Source of the DNA: JAHHUA01 sp036635475
Lineage (GTDB): Bacteria > Bacillota > Clostridia > Oscillospirales > Ruminococcaceae
Reading direction: 5' to 3'
NCBI GenBank assembly: GCA_036635475.1
Contig: JAVWQH010000013.1
Span: 1-53,477 of the forward strand
DNA: 53,477 bases
Shown here: positions 25,652 through 34,135 of the stretch, piece after piece
Layout of the letters: each line of letters opens with the position of its first letter
Numbering within the stretch: the stretch's first letter is position 1
Position numbers and translations under genes: made by a program
Notes under the pieces: model-generated
Told to the model about the DNA's origin: nothing
The model's input: only the letters and a program-made list of their open reading frames with translations
Database searches by the model: none

Positions 25652-26677
25652 ATGAGCGACAATAATAAAAGATTAACACAAATGACTTCTAGCGGTGGCT
25701 GAGGAGCAAAAATAGGACCGGGCGTCCTTTCGCAGATACTTTCACGTTTGCCAAAAAATTATGATGAAAACTTAATAGTTGGGTATGACACAAGCGACGA
25801 TGCCGCTGTTTATAAAATAAATGATGATTTGGTTATTATTCAAACAGTAGATTTTTTTCCGCCAATTGTTGACGACCCCTATACTTTTGGGCAAATTGCC
25901 GCAGCAAATGCAATAAGCGATATATATGCAATGGGTGCAATACCTAAAATTGCTATGAATATTATCAGTATTCCCAGCTGTTTGCCTATTGAAACAATTG
26001 AGGCTATACTTCAAGGCGGATACCAAAAAGCTTTGGAAGCCGGAATAACAATTGCAGGTGGTCATAGCATACAAGACCCAGAACCTAAATTCGGACTTTG
26101 TGTAACAGGCTTTGCAAAACCATCGGAAGTTTTAACAAATTCAGGGGCTAAAGTTGGGGATTATATCGTTATAACTAAGCCAATTGGAACAGGAATACTC
26201 TCAACAGCAGCATCAATGAATATGCTTTCGGTGGACGGCTATAATCTTATGGTAAAGTATATGACTATGCTTAACAGAGAGGGTAGAGATGCGATAGTTC
26301 CCCACAAACCAACAGCTTGTACAGATGTAACAGGTTTTGGATTGCTTGGACATTTATCAGAAATGGCTGAGGGAAGTAATGTAACTATTGAGCTTAATTC
26401 AAAAGAAGTTCCTCTTATTGATGGGGCATATGAATTTGCATTAGAAGATATTTTTCCCGGAGGAGCATATAAAAATCTTGCATATGTTAAGAATAAATTT
26501 ACAGCAGAAAACATTCCGCAAGTTATGATTGATATACTTTGTGACCCTCAAACTTCAGGTGGACTTATGGCATCAATGTCAGAAAAAGATGCAATTGAAC
26601 TTTGCAAAGAATATAAAGATGCAAAAATTATTGCGAGAGTTTTAGAAAAAGGCGAAAAAAGTATCATTATTATATAA
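25652..26677 (+). CDS. selD: Selenophosphate synthetase SelD (selenoprotein, Sec17), 341 aa
   Basis: Makes selenophosphate, the selenium donor for Sec-tRNA, from selenide and ATP. The ATG at 25652 follows AAAGGTGG and gives MSDNNKRLTQMTSSGG-U-GAKIGPG: TGA at 25700-25702 is codon 17, the catalytic Cys/Sec position of SelD (GGCGAK in Cys forms). Downstream come ATP-binding DDAAVYKINDDLVIIQTVDFF, FGQIAAANAISDIYAMGA and the C-terminal DPQTSGGLMASM. A start after the TGA would lose the active site. First gene of selD-selA-selB-selC. Confidence 0.97.
25714..25728 (+). promoter_or_regulatory. Candidate SECIS element in selD
   Basis: Stem AGGAC/GTCCT with loop CGGGC starts 11 bases after the TGA, the same spacing as in grdB. 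Confidence 0.6.
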
Positions 26678-26736
26678 ATATTGTAAAAATTATTATAAAA
26701 TTGATTTTTACTTTTGTGAGGAGAATATAGTTACTT

Positions 26737-28122
26737 ATGGATAATAACAAACAGCTGCTAAGAAAGCTTCCGAAAATGGACGAGCTTTTAAATAATACTG
26801 TTCTTATTGAGATGAGCGAAAAATATGGAGCAAAATCTGTTTTGGATACAGCACGTGATGTTATAGATGAATTAAGAAATCAAATTATTTCCCAGGAAAT
26901 TAAAGAAATAAATTCTGATGATATCATTAATAGTATTGTAAATAATCTTCAAAATGATACAATGTCATCTCTTAAAAAGGTGATAAATGCAACAGGAATT
27001 ATACTTCACACTAACCTTGGCAGAGCTGTAATCGGTGAGAAAGTTGCAAATGCAGTTATGGATATTGCTTGTGGCTATTCAACACTTGAATATAGCTGTG
27101 AAACCGGTGGCAGAGGCAGCCGTCACGACCATGCACAAAAACTTTTAACAAAACTTTGCGGAACAGAAGATGCAATGGTTGTAAATAATAATGCAGCAGC
27201 AGTTATGCTTGCATTGGGAGCTATTGCACAAAATAAAGAGGTTATTGTATCTCGAGGTGAACTTGTTGAAATTGGCGGTGCATTTAGAGTTCCTGAAATA
27301 ATGGAATTGAGCGGAAATATTTTAAAGGAAATTGGAACAACAAATAAAACGCACCCCGAAGATTATTCAAATGCGATAAATGACAACACAGGGGCATTAC
27401 TAAAAGTTCATACAAGCAATTTTAAAATAATTGGTTTCACAGAAGAAGTTGGACTTGATACACTTGCTGAAATTGGACATAGCAACAATTTGCCTGTTAT
27501 TTACGACCTTGGTGGCGGTGCATTGTTGCCGCTTGAACAATTTGGAATTATAGGTGAACCCAATGTTCCAACAATACTAAAATCGGGGATTGATATATTG
27601 ACATTTTCAGGTGATAAACTGCTTGGCGGACCTCAAGCAGGAATTATTGTGGGAAAGAAAAAATATATTGATTTGATGAAAAAGCACCCACTTGCAAGGG
27701 CAGTCAGAGTTGATAAATTCACTCTTGCAATGCTATGTGAAACCCTTAAATGCTACATTGATACAGATGTTGCTATAAGAGATATTCCTACTATAAATAT
27801 GATAGCAGTTAAAAAAGACGAACTAACTCGAAAGGGAAAAGTGCTGTTGTCACAATTAAACAATGAAATTAAATGTGAACTTGTTGATGATTTTGGACAA
27901 GTTGGCGGCGGTTCTGTGCCAACGCAAATGATTGATTCAGTTGTTTGTCAGATAAATGACCAAAGATTATCTCCAACATCACTGGAGCAAGCTTTGAGAA
28001 AAAATATTCCTCCGATTATTTCAAGAATTTCCAAAGACAGAGTTTTGTTGGATATGAGAACTATTTCCGAAAAGGAAATACCGATTGTTGCGAACGCATT
28101 AAATAACTGTTTTAATGTATAA
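26737..28122 (+). CDS. selA: L-seryl-tRNA(Sec) selenium transferase SelA, 461 aa
   Basis: PLP enzyme that converts Ser-tRNA(Sec) to Sec-tRNA(Sec) using selenophosphate. The PLP lysine is K294 in LTFSGDKLLGGPQAGIIVG. Also seen are NATGIILHTNLGRAVIG, the RGSRHDHAQKLL segment that binds substrate, and the small C-terminal domain GGGSVPTQMIDS. Length matches the decameric bacterial form. The start follows GAGGAG; selB begins 12 bases after the stop. Confidence 0.97.
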   Translation: MDNNKQLLRKLPKMDELLNNTVLIEMSEKYGAKSVLDTARDVIDELRNQIISQEIKEINSDDIINSIVNNLQNDTMSSLKKVINATGIILHTNLGRAVIGEKVANAVMDIACGYSTLEYSCETGGRGSRHDHAQKLLTKLCGTEDAMVVNNNAAAVMLALGAIAQNKEVIVSRGELVEIGGAFRVPEIMELSGNILKEIGTTNKTHPEDYSNAINDNTGALLKVHTSNFKIIGFTEEVGLDTLAEIGHSNNLPVIYDLGGGALLPLEQFGIIGEPNVPTILKSGIDILTFSGDKLLGGPQAGIIVGKKKYIDLMKKHPLARAVRVDKFTLAMLCETLKCYIDTDVAIRDIPTINMIAVKKDELTRKGKVLLSQLNNEIKCELVDDFGQVGGGSVPTQMIDSVVCQINDQRLSPTSLEQALRKNIPPIISRISKDRVLLDMRTISEKEIPIVANALNNCFNV

Positions 28123-28134
28123 AGGAGAAAATTA

Positions 28135-30033
28135 ATGACTAATAGCATAATTGGAACAGCGGGTCACGTTGACCATGGAAAAACTTCATTAATCAGAGCC
28201 TTAACAGGAATGGATACTGATAGATTAAATGAAGAAAAAAAGAGGGGTATAACAATTGATTTGGGATTTGCCCATATTGATTTACCCGATGGATCTCAAG
28301 CAGGAATAATTGATGTGCCGGGACATGAAAAATTTATTCGTAATATGTTAGCCGGTGCAGGGGGAATAGACCTTGTTTTAATGGTTATTGCAGCAGACGA
28401 GGGAATTATGCCTCAAACAAGAGAACATATGGATATATTATCACTGTTAAATATTAAAAAAGGTATTGTTGTTTTAACAAAATCTGATATGGTTGACAGT
28501 GATTGGCTTGAATTTATGCAAGAAGAAGTCAAAAAAGGACTTGAGGGCAGTTTCCTTGAAAATGCACCAATTTGCTGCGTTTCTTCTCAAACAGGTAAGG
28601 GCATAGATGAATTGCGAAATTTGCTATTTAAAATGTTGCTTGAACAGCAAAAAAATAAAGATGATATTGATTTCAGACTTCCTGTGGACAGAATTTTTTC
28701 TGTTGACGGGTTTGGTGCTGTTGTAACAGGAACATTGATTGAGGGAAAGCTTAATGTTGGCGATAATCTTATGATTTACCCATCAAAAATCCCGACAAAA
28801 TCAAGAAATATTCAAGTACATTCACAAAATGTCCAAACGGCTTATGCAGGTCAAAGAACCGCAGTAAACCTTGCAGGGCTTAAAAAAACCGACATAAAAC
28901 GTGGAGATATTCTTGCTCCCCTTGACAGTGTTGAAGTAACTAAATTTCTTGATGTTAATATCAATGTTTTGAAAAACAGTTCAAGAACATTGAAAAACAA
29001 TAGCAGTATTCATTTTTATCATGGAAGCTGTGAATTAACAGCAAAAATTGCATTAATGGATTGTGATGAAATTGCAAGTGGAAAAAGCGGATTTGCCCAA
29101 TTAAGGTTTGATGAAGAATTTGCAGTCAAAGCAGGGGATTGTTTTGTGTTAAGGTTTTTATCACCTCTTGAAACAATAGCAGGTGGAGTGATTTTAAATA
29201 CAATGCCACCAAAACGTAAGCGTTTAACTGAAGAAACCATTGAAACTTTTAAAATCGAACAAAATGGTAAAAACCCAGAAAAGGTTAACTCAGTTATAAA
29301 AGATTGCGGTTCAATTCCTATTAATGAAAAAGAAATTTCTCTTAAACTTAACATACCCGCTATTGAAGTTGTTAAAATTTGTGAAAAGTTGTCTAATAAA
29401 AAAGAAATTATAGATGTAGCTGAAAATATTTTTCTTCATAAAGATGAAGTTAATCGTATTAAAACAGCAGCAACAATATTATTAGAAAAATTCCACAAAG
29501 AAAACCCACTTAAAAAGGGAATTAAACGTGAAGAAATAAGGACAAAACTGCGTCCGAATATACAAATTCAATATATGGATAGAATTTTAAATCAGCTTAT
29601 TAATCAAAAAGCATTGAAAGAACAAGATGGTTGTATTTCTTTGTTTGAATTTGCAATTGAAGTAAATGATAACCACAAAAAAATCAATCAAGAAATTTTG
29701 GAATTATATGAAAAAGGCAAATTTTCTCCTCCAACTCCAGATGAAGTTATTGCATTATATCCTAAAATAAAAGGTGTTAATCAACTATTGTCTAAGATGA
29801 TAACCGATGGAGAATTAGTAAGACTTTCTGATAAAATATATATGTCGAAAAATAATGTTGATGAAAGTTTAAAGCTGATTACAAAAGTCAATAATGATAA
29901 AAATGGAATAATTTTATCAGACGTCAGAGATGTTCTTGGAACTTCAAGAAAGTTTGCATTAGCTTTGCTTGAATATTTCGACAGCAAAAAAATTACGAAG
30001 AAAAATGGTGATATTAGAACAATTTCAAAGTAA
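28135..30033 (+). CDS. selB: Selenocysteine-specific elongation factor SelB, 632 aa
   Basis: GTPase that brings Sec-tRNA(Sec) to UGA codons marked by a SECIS hairpin. The EF-Tu-like part has GTAGHVDHGKTSLIRALTGM, the switch II motif DVPGHEKFIRNMLAG and LTKSDM; domains II-III follow to about residue 350; four winged helices occupy the C-terminal part (to EYFDSKKITKKNGDIRTISK), where the SECIS is bound. Start preceded by AAAGGAG. selC follows 56 bases downstream in the same direction. Confidence 0.97.
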   Translation: MTNSIIGTAGHVDHGKTSLIRALTGMDTDRLNEEKKRGITIDLGFAHIDLPDGSQAGIIDVPGHEKFIRNMLAGAGGIDLVLMVIAADEGIMPQTREHMDILSLLNIKKGIVVLTKSDMVDSDWLEFMQEEVKKGLEGSFLENAPICCVSSQTGKGIDELRNLLFKMLLEQQKNKDDIDFRLPVDRIFSVDGFGAVVTGTLIEGKLNVGDNLMIYPSKIPTKSRNIQVHSQNVQTAYAGQRTAVNLAGLKKTDIKRGDILAPLDSVEVTKFLDVNINVLKNSSRTLKNNSSIHFYHGSCELTAKIALMDCDEIASGKSGFAQLRFDEEFAVKAGDCFVLRFLSPLETIAGGVILNTMPPKRKRLTEETIETFKIEQNGKNPEKVNSVIKDCGSIPINEKEISLKLNIPAIEVVKICEKLSNKKEIIDVAENIFLHKDEVNRIKTAATILLEKFHKENPLKKGIKREEIRTKLRPNIQIQYMDRILNQLINQKALKEQDGCISLFEFAIEVNDNHKKINQEILELYEKGKFSPPTPDEVIALYPKIKGVNQLLSKMITDGELVRLSDKIYMSKNNVDESLKLITKVNNDKNGIILSDVRDVLGTSRKFALALLEYFDSKKITKKNGDIRTISK

Positions 30034-30089
30034 TTTAGCAAAAATACTTGCAATGCTTTTGTTTATATGTTACAATAAACCTCGTAAAT

Positions 30090-30186
30090 GGGAACAGATA
30101 GGTGCTGGTGTGCCTCTCAGTCTTCAAAACTGTTGTTAGGGGTTTATAGCCTCTTAGATGGGTTCGATTCCCATGTGTTCCCGCCA
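30090..30186 (+). tRNA. selC: tRNA-Sec (UCA)
   Basis: A 97-base tRNA with anticodon TCA in loop CTTCAAA, a long D stem (AGGTGC/GTGCCT) with a 4-base loop, a long variable arm (TAGGGG through CCTCTTA), T arm ATGGG-TTCGATT-CCCAT, discriminator G and encoded CCA. The acceptor shows seven Watson-Crick pairs (GGGAACA/TGTTCCC); the eighth position, expected to pair in the 8+5 tRNA-Sec fold, is G opposite G. Confidence 0.96.
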
Positions 30187-30191
30187 AATAT

Positions 30192-30227
30192 AAAAACCGC
30201 TTGCTTATTATATAGCAAGCGGTTTTT
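30192..30227 (+). terminator. Bidirectional terminator between selC and brnQ
   Basis: Perfect 13-bp stem AAAAACCGCTTGC/GCAAGCGGTTTTT. T runs flank it on both strands, so it can end both selC and the convergent brnQ transcript. Confidence 0.92.
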
Positions 30228-30250
30228 CATTTGTAAATATCTTTTAACTA

Positions 30251-31540
30251 TTAATCAACAGTTATTTGTTTTTTGCTTTTTATGAAATATCCTATAAATC
30301 CACCAACAATTCCCGGCAAAATCCACGAGAATCCATATACACTGAATGGTAGTATTGACAAGCCCATATCAACTTTTCCATATGTTTCAATTAAGCCTAG
30401 AATACTTGTTATTAATGCACCCAATGCTGCACCTTTGTAGATGTTATTATTTTTAATTTTATCAGAAAAAATAGCCATAAATGTTAAGACAACCAATATC
30501 GGATAAATTAAATCAAGAATTGGTGAAGCGAAATTGATAATTGTTGAAATTCCTAAATTAGAAAGCACACAGCTTACAATTGAAATTACAATAACCATAG
30601 TTTTATAATTAAGCTTATTATCTGTTATATCGGAGAAATAAGTTGCAGTTGATGAAACAAGACCAATAGCTGTTGTTAAACAAGCTGCCATTACAATTAT
30701 TCCCAAAAGTATAATTCCTTCTTGACCTAAAATACCTTTAGTTATTGCAATAAGAAGTTCGGCTTGAGATAAATTGGCTGGGAATACAGTGGAAACAGAA
30801 GCTCCAAGGAAAGCAAGCCCACAATAAACACAGAACAAACCTGCTGCTGCAACCAGACCTGAAAGTGTAATCATTTTAAATTGCAGCTTTTTGCCCTTAT
30901 AACCTTTTTCGTTAATGCTTGCTAAAAGTGTAACGGATAATATCGTTGCACCCATCATATCCATAGTCTGATATCCAGCCTTAATTCCTTCTTTTAAAAC
31001 TGAATCAATAGCAGTTCCTGAACCCGGAGTACCGAGAGGGGACAATACACCTTTGATGATGAGCAAAGCCAATGCAATTAGCATTATTGGCGATAGAATT
31101 GCACCAACAATATCAATAATTTTCGATTGTTTCAAACTTAAAGCGATAACAATTAAAAAGAAAATTATTGCCGATACCCAAGAATTAATAAAAGATGGGA
31201 ATATTGGAGCTACAGCAAATTCAAATGTTGTTGCAGCAGTACGAGGTATTGCGATAAGTGGGCCTAAACAAATCATATTCGCAACAAGCAAAAGTGTTGA
31301 ACATTTTTGTCCTAAAACATTTGTAATACCGTCTGCACCCTGACCTTTTTTTGCAATCATAAGAAGAGCTAAAACTGACAAACCAATATCTGTTGCAATA
31401 AAAGCAACAAAACCCCAAAACCAGTTAGAGGCTGAACCAAATCCAAGATATGGTGGGAAAATCAAGTTGCCTGCACCGAAAAACATTGCGAAAAGAGCAA
31501 ATCCAATAACAAAAATATCCGTAGTAGTGTTTTTTTTCAT
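30251..31540 (-). CDS. brnQ: Branched-chain amino-acid carrier (LIVCS/BrnQ family), 429 aa
   Basis: Polytopic membrane protein that imports Leu/Ile/Val with a cation. The N-terminus DIFVIGFALFAMFFGAGNLI and the following PPYLGF segment are the family signature, and about 12 hydrophobic segments run to the C-terminus. GGAGG lies before the ATG. It begins 31 bases after cbiET in the same direction and may be read from the same transcript, though no functional link to cobalamin is apparent. Converges on selC. Confidence 0.94.
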   Translation of the reverse strand: MKKNTTTDIFVIGFALFAMFFGAGNLIFPPYLGFGSASNWFWGFVAFIATDIGLSVLALLMIAKKGQGADGITNVLGQKCSTLLLVANMICLGPLIAIPRTAATTFEFAVAPIFPSFINSWVSAIIFFLIVIALSLKQSKIIDIVGAILSPIMLIALALLIIKGVLSPLGTPGSGTAIDSVLKEGIKAGYQTMDMMGATILSVTLLASINEKGYKGKKLQFKMITLSGLVAAAGLFCVYCGLAFLGASVSTVFPANLSQAELLIAITKGILGQEGIILLGIIVMAACLTTAIGLVSSTATYFSDITDNKLNYKTMVIVISIVSCVLSNLGISTIINFASPILDLIYPILVVLTFMAIFSDKIKNNNIYKGAALGALITSILGLIETYGKVDMGLSILPFSVYGFSWILPGIVGGFIGYFIKSKKQITVD

Positions 31541-31571
31541 AAGACGAACCTCCGATTATGTATAATTTATT

Positions 31572-32762
31572 TTAGCAATTGACACTTATAATATAAATTG
31601 GGTTTTGTCCCATCATAAGATGGTAATTTCCTAATTTTTTAGAACGACTGACCATAACTTGCACAATTTCAGAATTATTTAATTCAAGTGTTTTCAAAAG
31701 TTCCAGAACCTCATTTAATGTTTCAAGAGTAACAGTTGTTATCACTAGCCTAATTCGGGGATTTTTGTCTAGCAAAAGTTTAACTATATCATATAAATTT
31801 CCGCCACTTCCTCCGATAAATGCAGCATTAGGAATAGGCAAACCCTCTAATTCAGCAGGTGCATTTCCCTCAACAACGCTTAAATTATAAGCACTATGTT
31901 TTTTAGCATTTATTTTTATTAGTTCAACACCTTCAGCCTCACGTTCAATTGCAAAAACCTTTCCATCATATGCGGCTAATGCAAGTTCAACAGAAACTGA
32001 ACCTGTGCCTGCTCCTATATCATAAATAATATCATCGCTTTTTACTTTCATTTTGGCTAAGATAATTGAGCGAACTTCTTGCTTAGTCATAGGAATATTG
32101 CCACGAATAAAATCATCATCTAAAATGGAAAATGTTGATTGTTTTGTTGCATCTTCATTGATAATTAAACAAACAGCTAAGTCCGAAACGTTAATATTAA
32201 CGAAGTCTTTTACTATTCCACAAGATATTTTTTCAGTTTCTGAACCGAGATTTTCGCCAATATAAATATGTAAATTTTCAAAATTCCACTCAGATAAGTA
32301 TTTGCATATTTCATTGATTGTCCACTTTCCACCAGTTAAAAAGAAACTCTCTTTATTTCGATTTACAATAGAATAGATGTTGCAATCAACCCCATGAGCA
32401 GATGCTAATTTCCAATTTTGCCAAGGCATTTTAAGTTTTGAACTAAAAAATTGAACACTGGATATTCCAGGAATAACTTCAACATCAAAATCTTTCAGAT
32501 AGGGCAAAAGACTTTTTGTTCCGCTATAAAATCCTATATCGCCGCTCATCAGTATTGCAATATTTTTGGCATCTGAAGCAATAATTGCATCATAAATATC
32601 CTTTGCATTAATCAGATTTAACACTTGCTTTGCATTATTGCAAATGCTTTGTGTCAATCTTTTTGCACCGATAATTAAATCAGCATTATCAATTATTTTT
32701 ATAGCTTTGGAAAAAATAAATTCATCACTTCCAACACCTGTTCCAATTATAGAAATATTCAT
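31572..32762 (-). CDS. cbiET: Bifunctional cobalt-precorrin-7 C5- / precorrin-8 C15-methyltransferase (CbiE-CbiT fusion), 396 aa
   Basis: Fusion protein of corrin ring synthesis. Residues 1 to about 195 are a CbiE-type tetrapyrrole methylase (IGTGVGSDEFIFSKA, ILMSGDIGFYSG, VIPGISSVQFF), which methylates C5. From about 220 to the end is a class I methyltransferase of CbiT type (MTKQEVRSIILAKMKV, DIGAGTGSVSVELAL, FIGGSGGNLYDI), which methylates C15 and decarboxylates. Follows cbiJ by 12 bases. Confidence 0.95.
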   Translation of the reverse strand: MNISIIGTGVGSDEFIFSKAIKIIDNADLIIGAKRLTQSICNNAKQVLNLINAKDIYDAIIASDAKNIAILMSGDIGFYSGTKSLLPYLKDFDVEVIPGISSVQFFSSKLKMPWQNWKLASAHGVDCNIYSIVNRNKESFFLTGGKWTINEICKYLSEWNFENLHIYIGENLGSETEKISCGIVKDFVNINVSDLAVCLIINEDATKQSTFSILDDDFIRGNIPMTKQEVRSIILAKMKVKSDDIIYDIGAGTGSVSVELALAAYDGKVFAIEREAEGVELIKINAKKHSAYNLSVVEGNAPAELEGLPIPNAAFIGGSGGNLYDIVKLLLDKNPRIRLVITTVTLETLNEVLELLKTLELNNSEIVQVMVSRSKKLGNYHLMMGQNPIYIISVNC

Positions 32763-32774
32763 AGTTCACCAACC

Positions 32775-33512
32775 TTATAATATTTTTGCAAGTATTTGAG
32801 CAACTGACATTCCTGCTTCTTCATTTCTTTTTATAACAATTATTTCTGCTCCTGTAGCTTTAGCTGCGGATAATTTTTCGTTAAAACCTCCTATAGTTCC
32901 GCCATCTTTTGTGACCATTGTTTTGATTGAATATTGTTCTAATAAAGCAACATTTAAGTTGTGGGAAAAAGGACCTTGCATTGCTATAATATGACTTGAA
33001 TTAAAGCCAAGGGATATGCAAGCTTCAATTGATTCAACCATTGGCAAAACTCGTGGGTAAATTCGCTCCTCAAAGTCAGCAATTGCTGTGAAAGGTGAAA
33101 GCTCCTTGCTGCCTGTTGTAAGCATAATATTTCCTTGAGTTTTTTTAAGGTATTCAGCGGCATCATTTATTGAATTAACAACAATACAATCGGATAAATC
33201 GCTTTTTTCACGAATTAATCTCAAATAGTTGTTTTGGGTTATATTTGTGGCTTTTATTAAATTTTCTGTCACTATTTTAGCATAAGGGTGGGTTGCATCA
33301 ATTACAAAATCATATTTGTTTGAGCTTAGCAATTCAACAATTTCATTATAATCTTTGCGACCAATAAGAATGGTAATGTTTTCATCATAACAATCAACAA
33401 GTTTTGCGGCATATTCGCTAGTCACACAAAGCGTTATTTTCACCTTATCTTTAAGTTGATTTATCAGATAATGTTCTTCTGTTGTGCCGCCAAAAATAAG
33501 AATACTTTTCAT
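32775..33512 (-). CDS. cbiJ: Cobalt-precorrin-6A reductase, 245 aa
   Basis: NADH-dependent reductase of the corrin ring (CbiJ/CobK). Seen are the N-terminal ILIFGGTTEEHYLIN motif, IDATHPYAKIVTENL, TTGSKELSPF and the C-terminal VTKDGGTIGGFNEKLSAAKA segment, all typical. Follows the short cbiG by 11 bases and precedes cbiET by 12 bases, so the genes form one transcript. Confidence 0.94.
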   Translation of the reverse strand: MKSILIFGGTTEEHYLINQLKDKVKITLCVTSEYAAKLVDCYDENITILIGRKDYNEIVELLSSNKYDFVIDATHPYAKIVTENLIKATNITQNNYLRLIREKSDLSDCIVVNSINDAAEYLKKTQGNIMLTTGSKELSPFTAIADFEERIYPRVLPMVESIEACISLGFNSSHIIAMQGPFSHNLNVALLEQYSIKTMVTKDGGTIGGFNEKLSAAKATGAEIIVIKRNEEAGMSVAQILAKIL

Positions 33513-33523
33513 ATTTACCTCAT

Positions 33524-34135
33524 TTACGTATTGAAATTAACAGTGTAATTTGAAAGACCAACTGCAATAGTTATCCCATCAAATGCTGTTTTATGCAAAA
33601 TTATTTTGCCGTCACAGCCGAGTTTTGCGCTTCTCTCGCAAACATTATCAACTCCTGTTATGGATTTAACAAAATCAGATTTTTTGTATTCTCCCTCTGC
33701 TTTTTGCAATTCATTTGATGAATAAGTGATAAAAGGAATGTTATATTTTTTCGCTAAAAGGATAATTCCTTCTTCATCTTTTTTTAAATCTATACTGCAA
33801 ATTTTATTGAAAGATAAGGGAGAAATATTGTTTTCTTTCATTAATATTGCAAAGTAATTTTCAATATCAGAAAAAAGTTTGTTCTTTCTGCAACCAATTC
33901 CGAGAGTTAAAACTTTTGGAACAAGGCAAAAGTTGCTATCTATATTTTTATAAGTAATATAAAAATCATAATTATCATCTACAATTTCAATAAAATCAGG
34001 TAGGGGAGATTGTATATCAAAATCTGATTTAACCCTGATTTTTGCGTTTATATTGCAAGTGAATTTTGCCGATAATTCCCCCGAGGTATCTACAAGATTA
34101 TTGCTTTCCAAAAACTTTTCAAATTCAAAAATCAC
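33524..34135 (-). CDS. cbiG: CbiG-like protein lacking the N-terminal domain, 203 aa
   Basis: Cobalt-precorrin-5A hydrolase opens the ring lactone and releases the two-carbon fragment; full CbiG is usually 310-350 aa. Here the C-terminal domain is complete (VLTLGIGCRKNKLFSDIE, CSIDLKKDEEGI, FVKSITGVDNVCERSAKLG), but the protein begins in the linker domain and the N-terminal domain with its LLSGHxGGAN-type motif is missing. The GTG start at 34135 shares one base with the cbiD stop codon, so no room exists upstream for the missing part. The lost domain may be encoded elsewhere, or this variant may work differently. Confidence 0.82.
   Translation of the reverse strand: MIFEFEKFLESNNLVDTSGELSAKFTCNINAKIRVKSDFDIQSPLPDFIEIVDDNYDFYITYKNIDSNFCLVPKVLTLGIGCRKNKLFSDIENYFAILMKENNISPLSFNKICSIDLKKDEEGIILLAKKYNIPFITYSSNELQKAEGEYKKSDFVKSITGVDNVCERSAKLGCDGKIILHKTAFDGITIAVGLSNYTVNFNT

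Noticed and set aside
25748..26677. SelD starting after the TGA codon
   Set aside because: This shorter frame lacks the GGUGAK active site and has no ribosome-binding site; the upstream ATG at 25652 has one.
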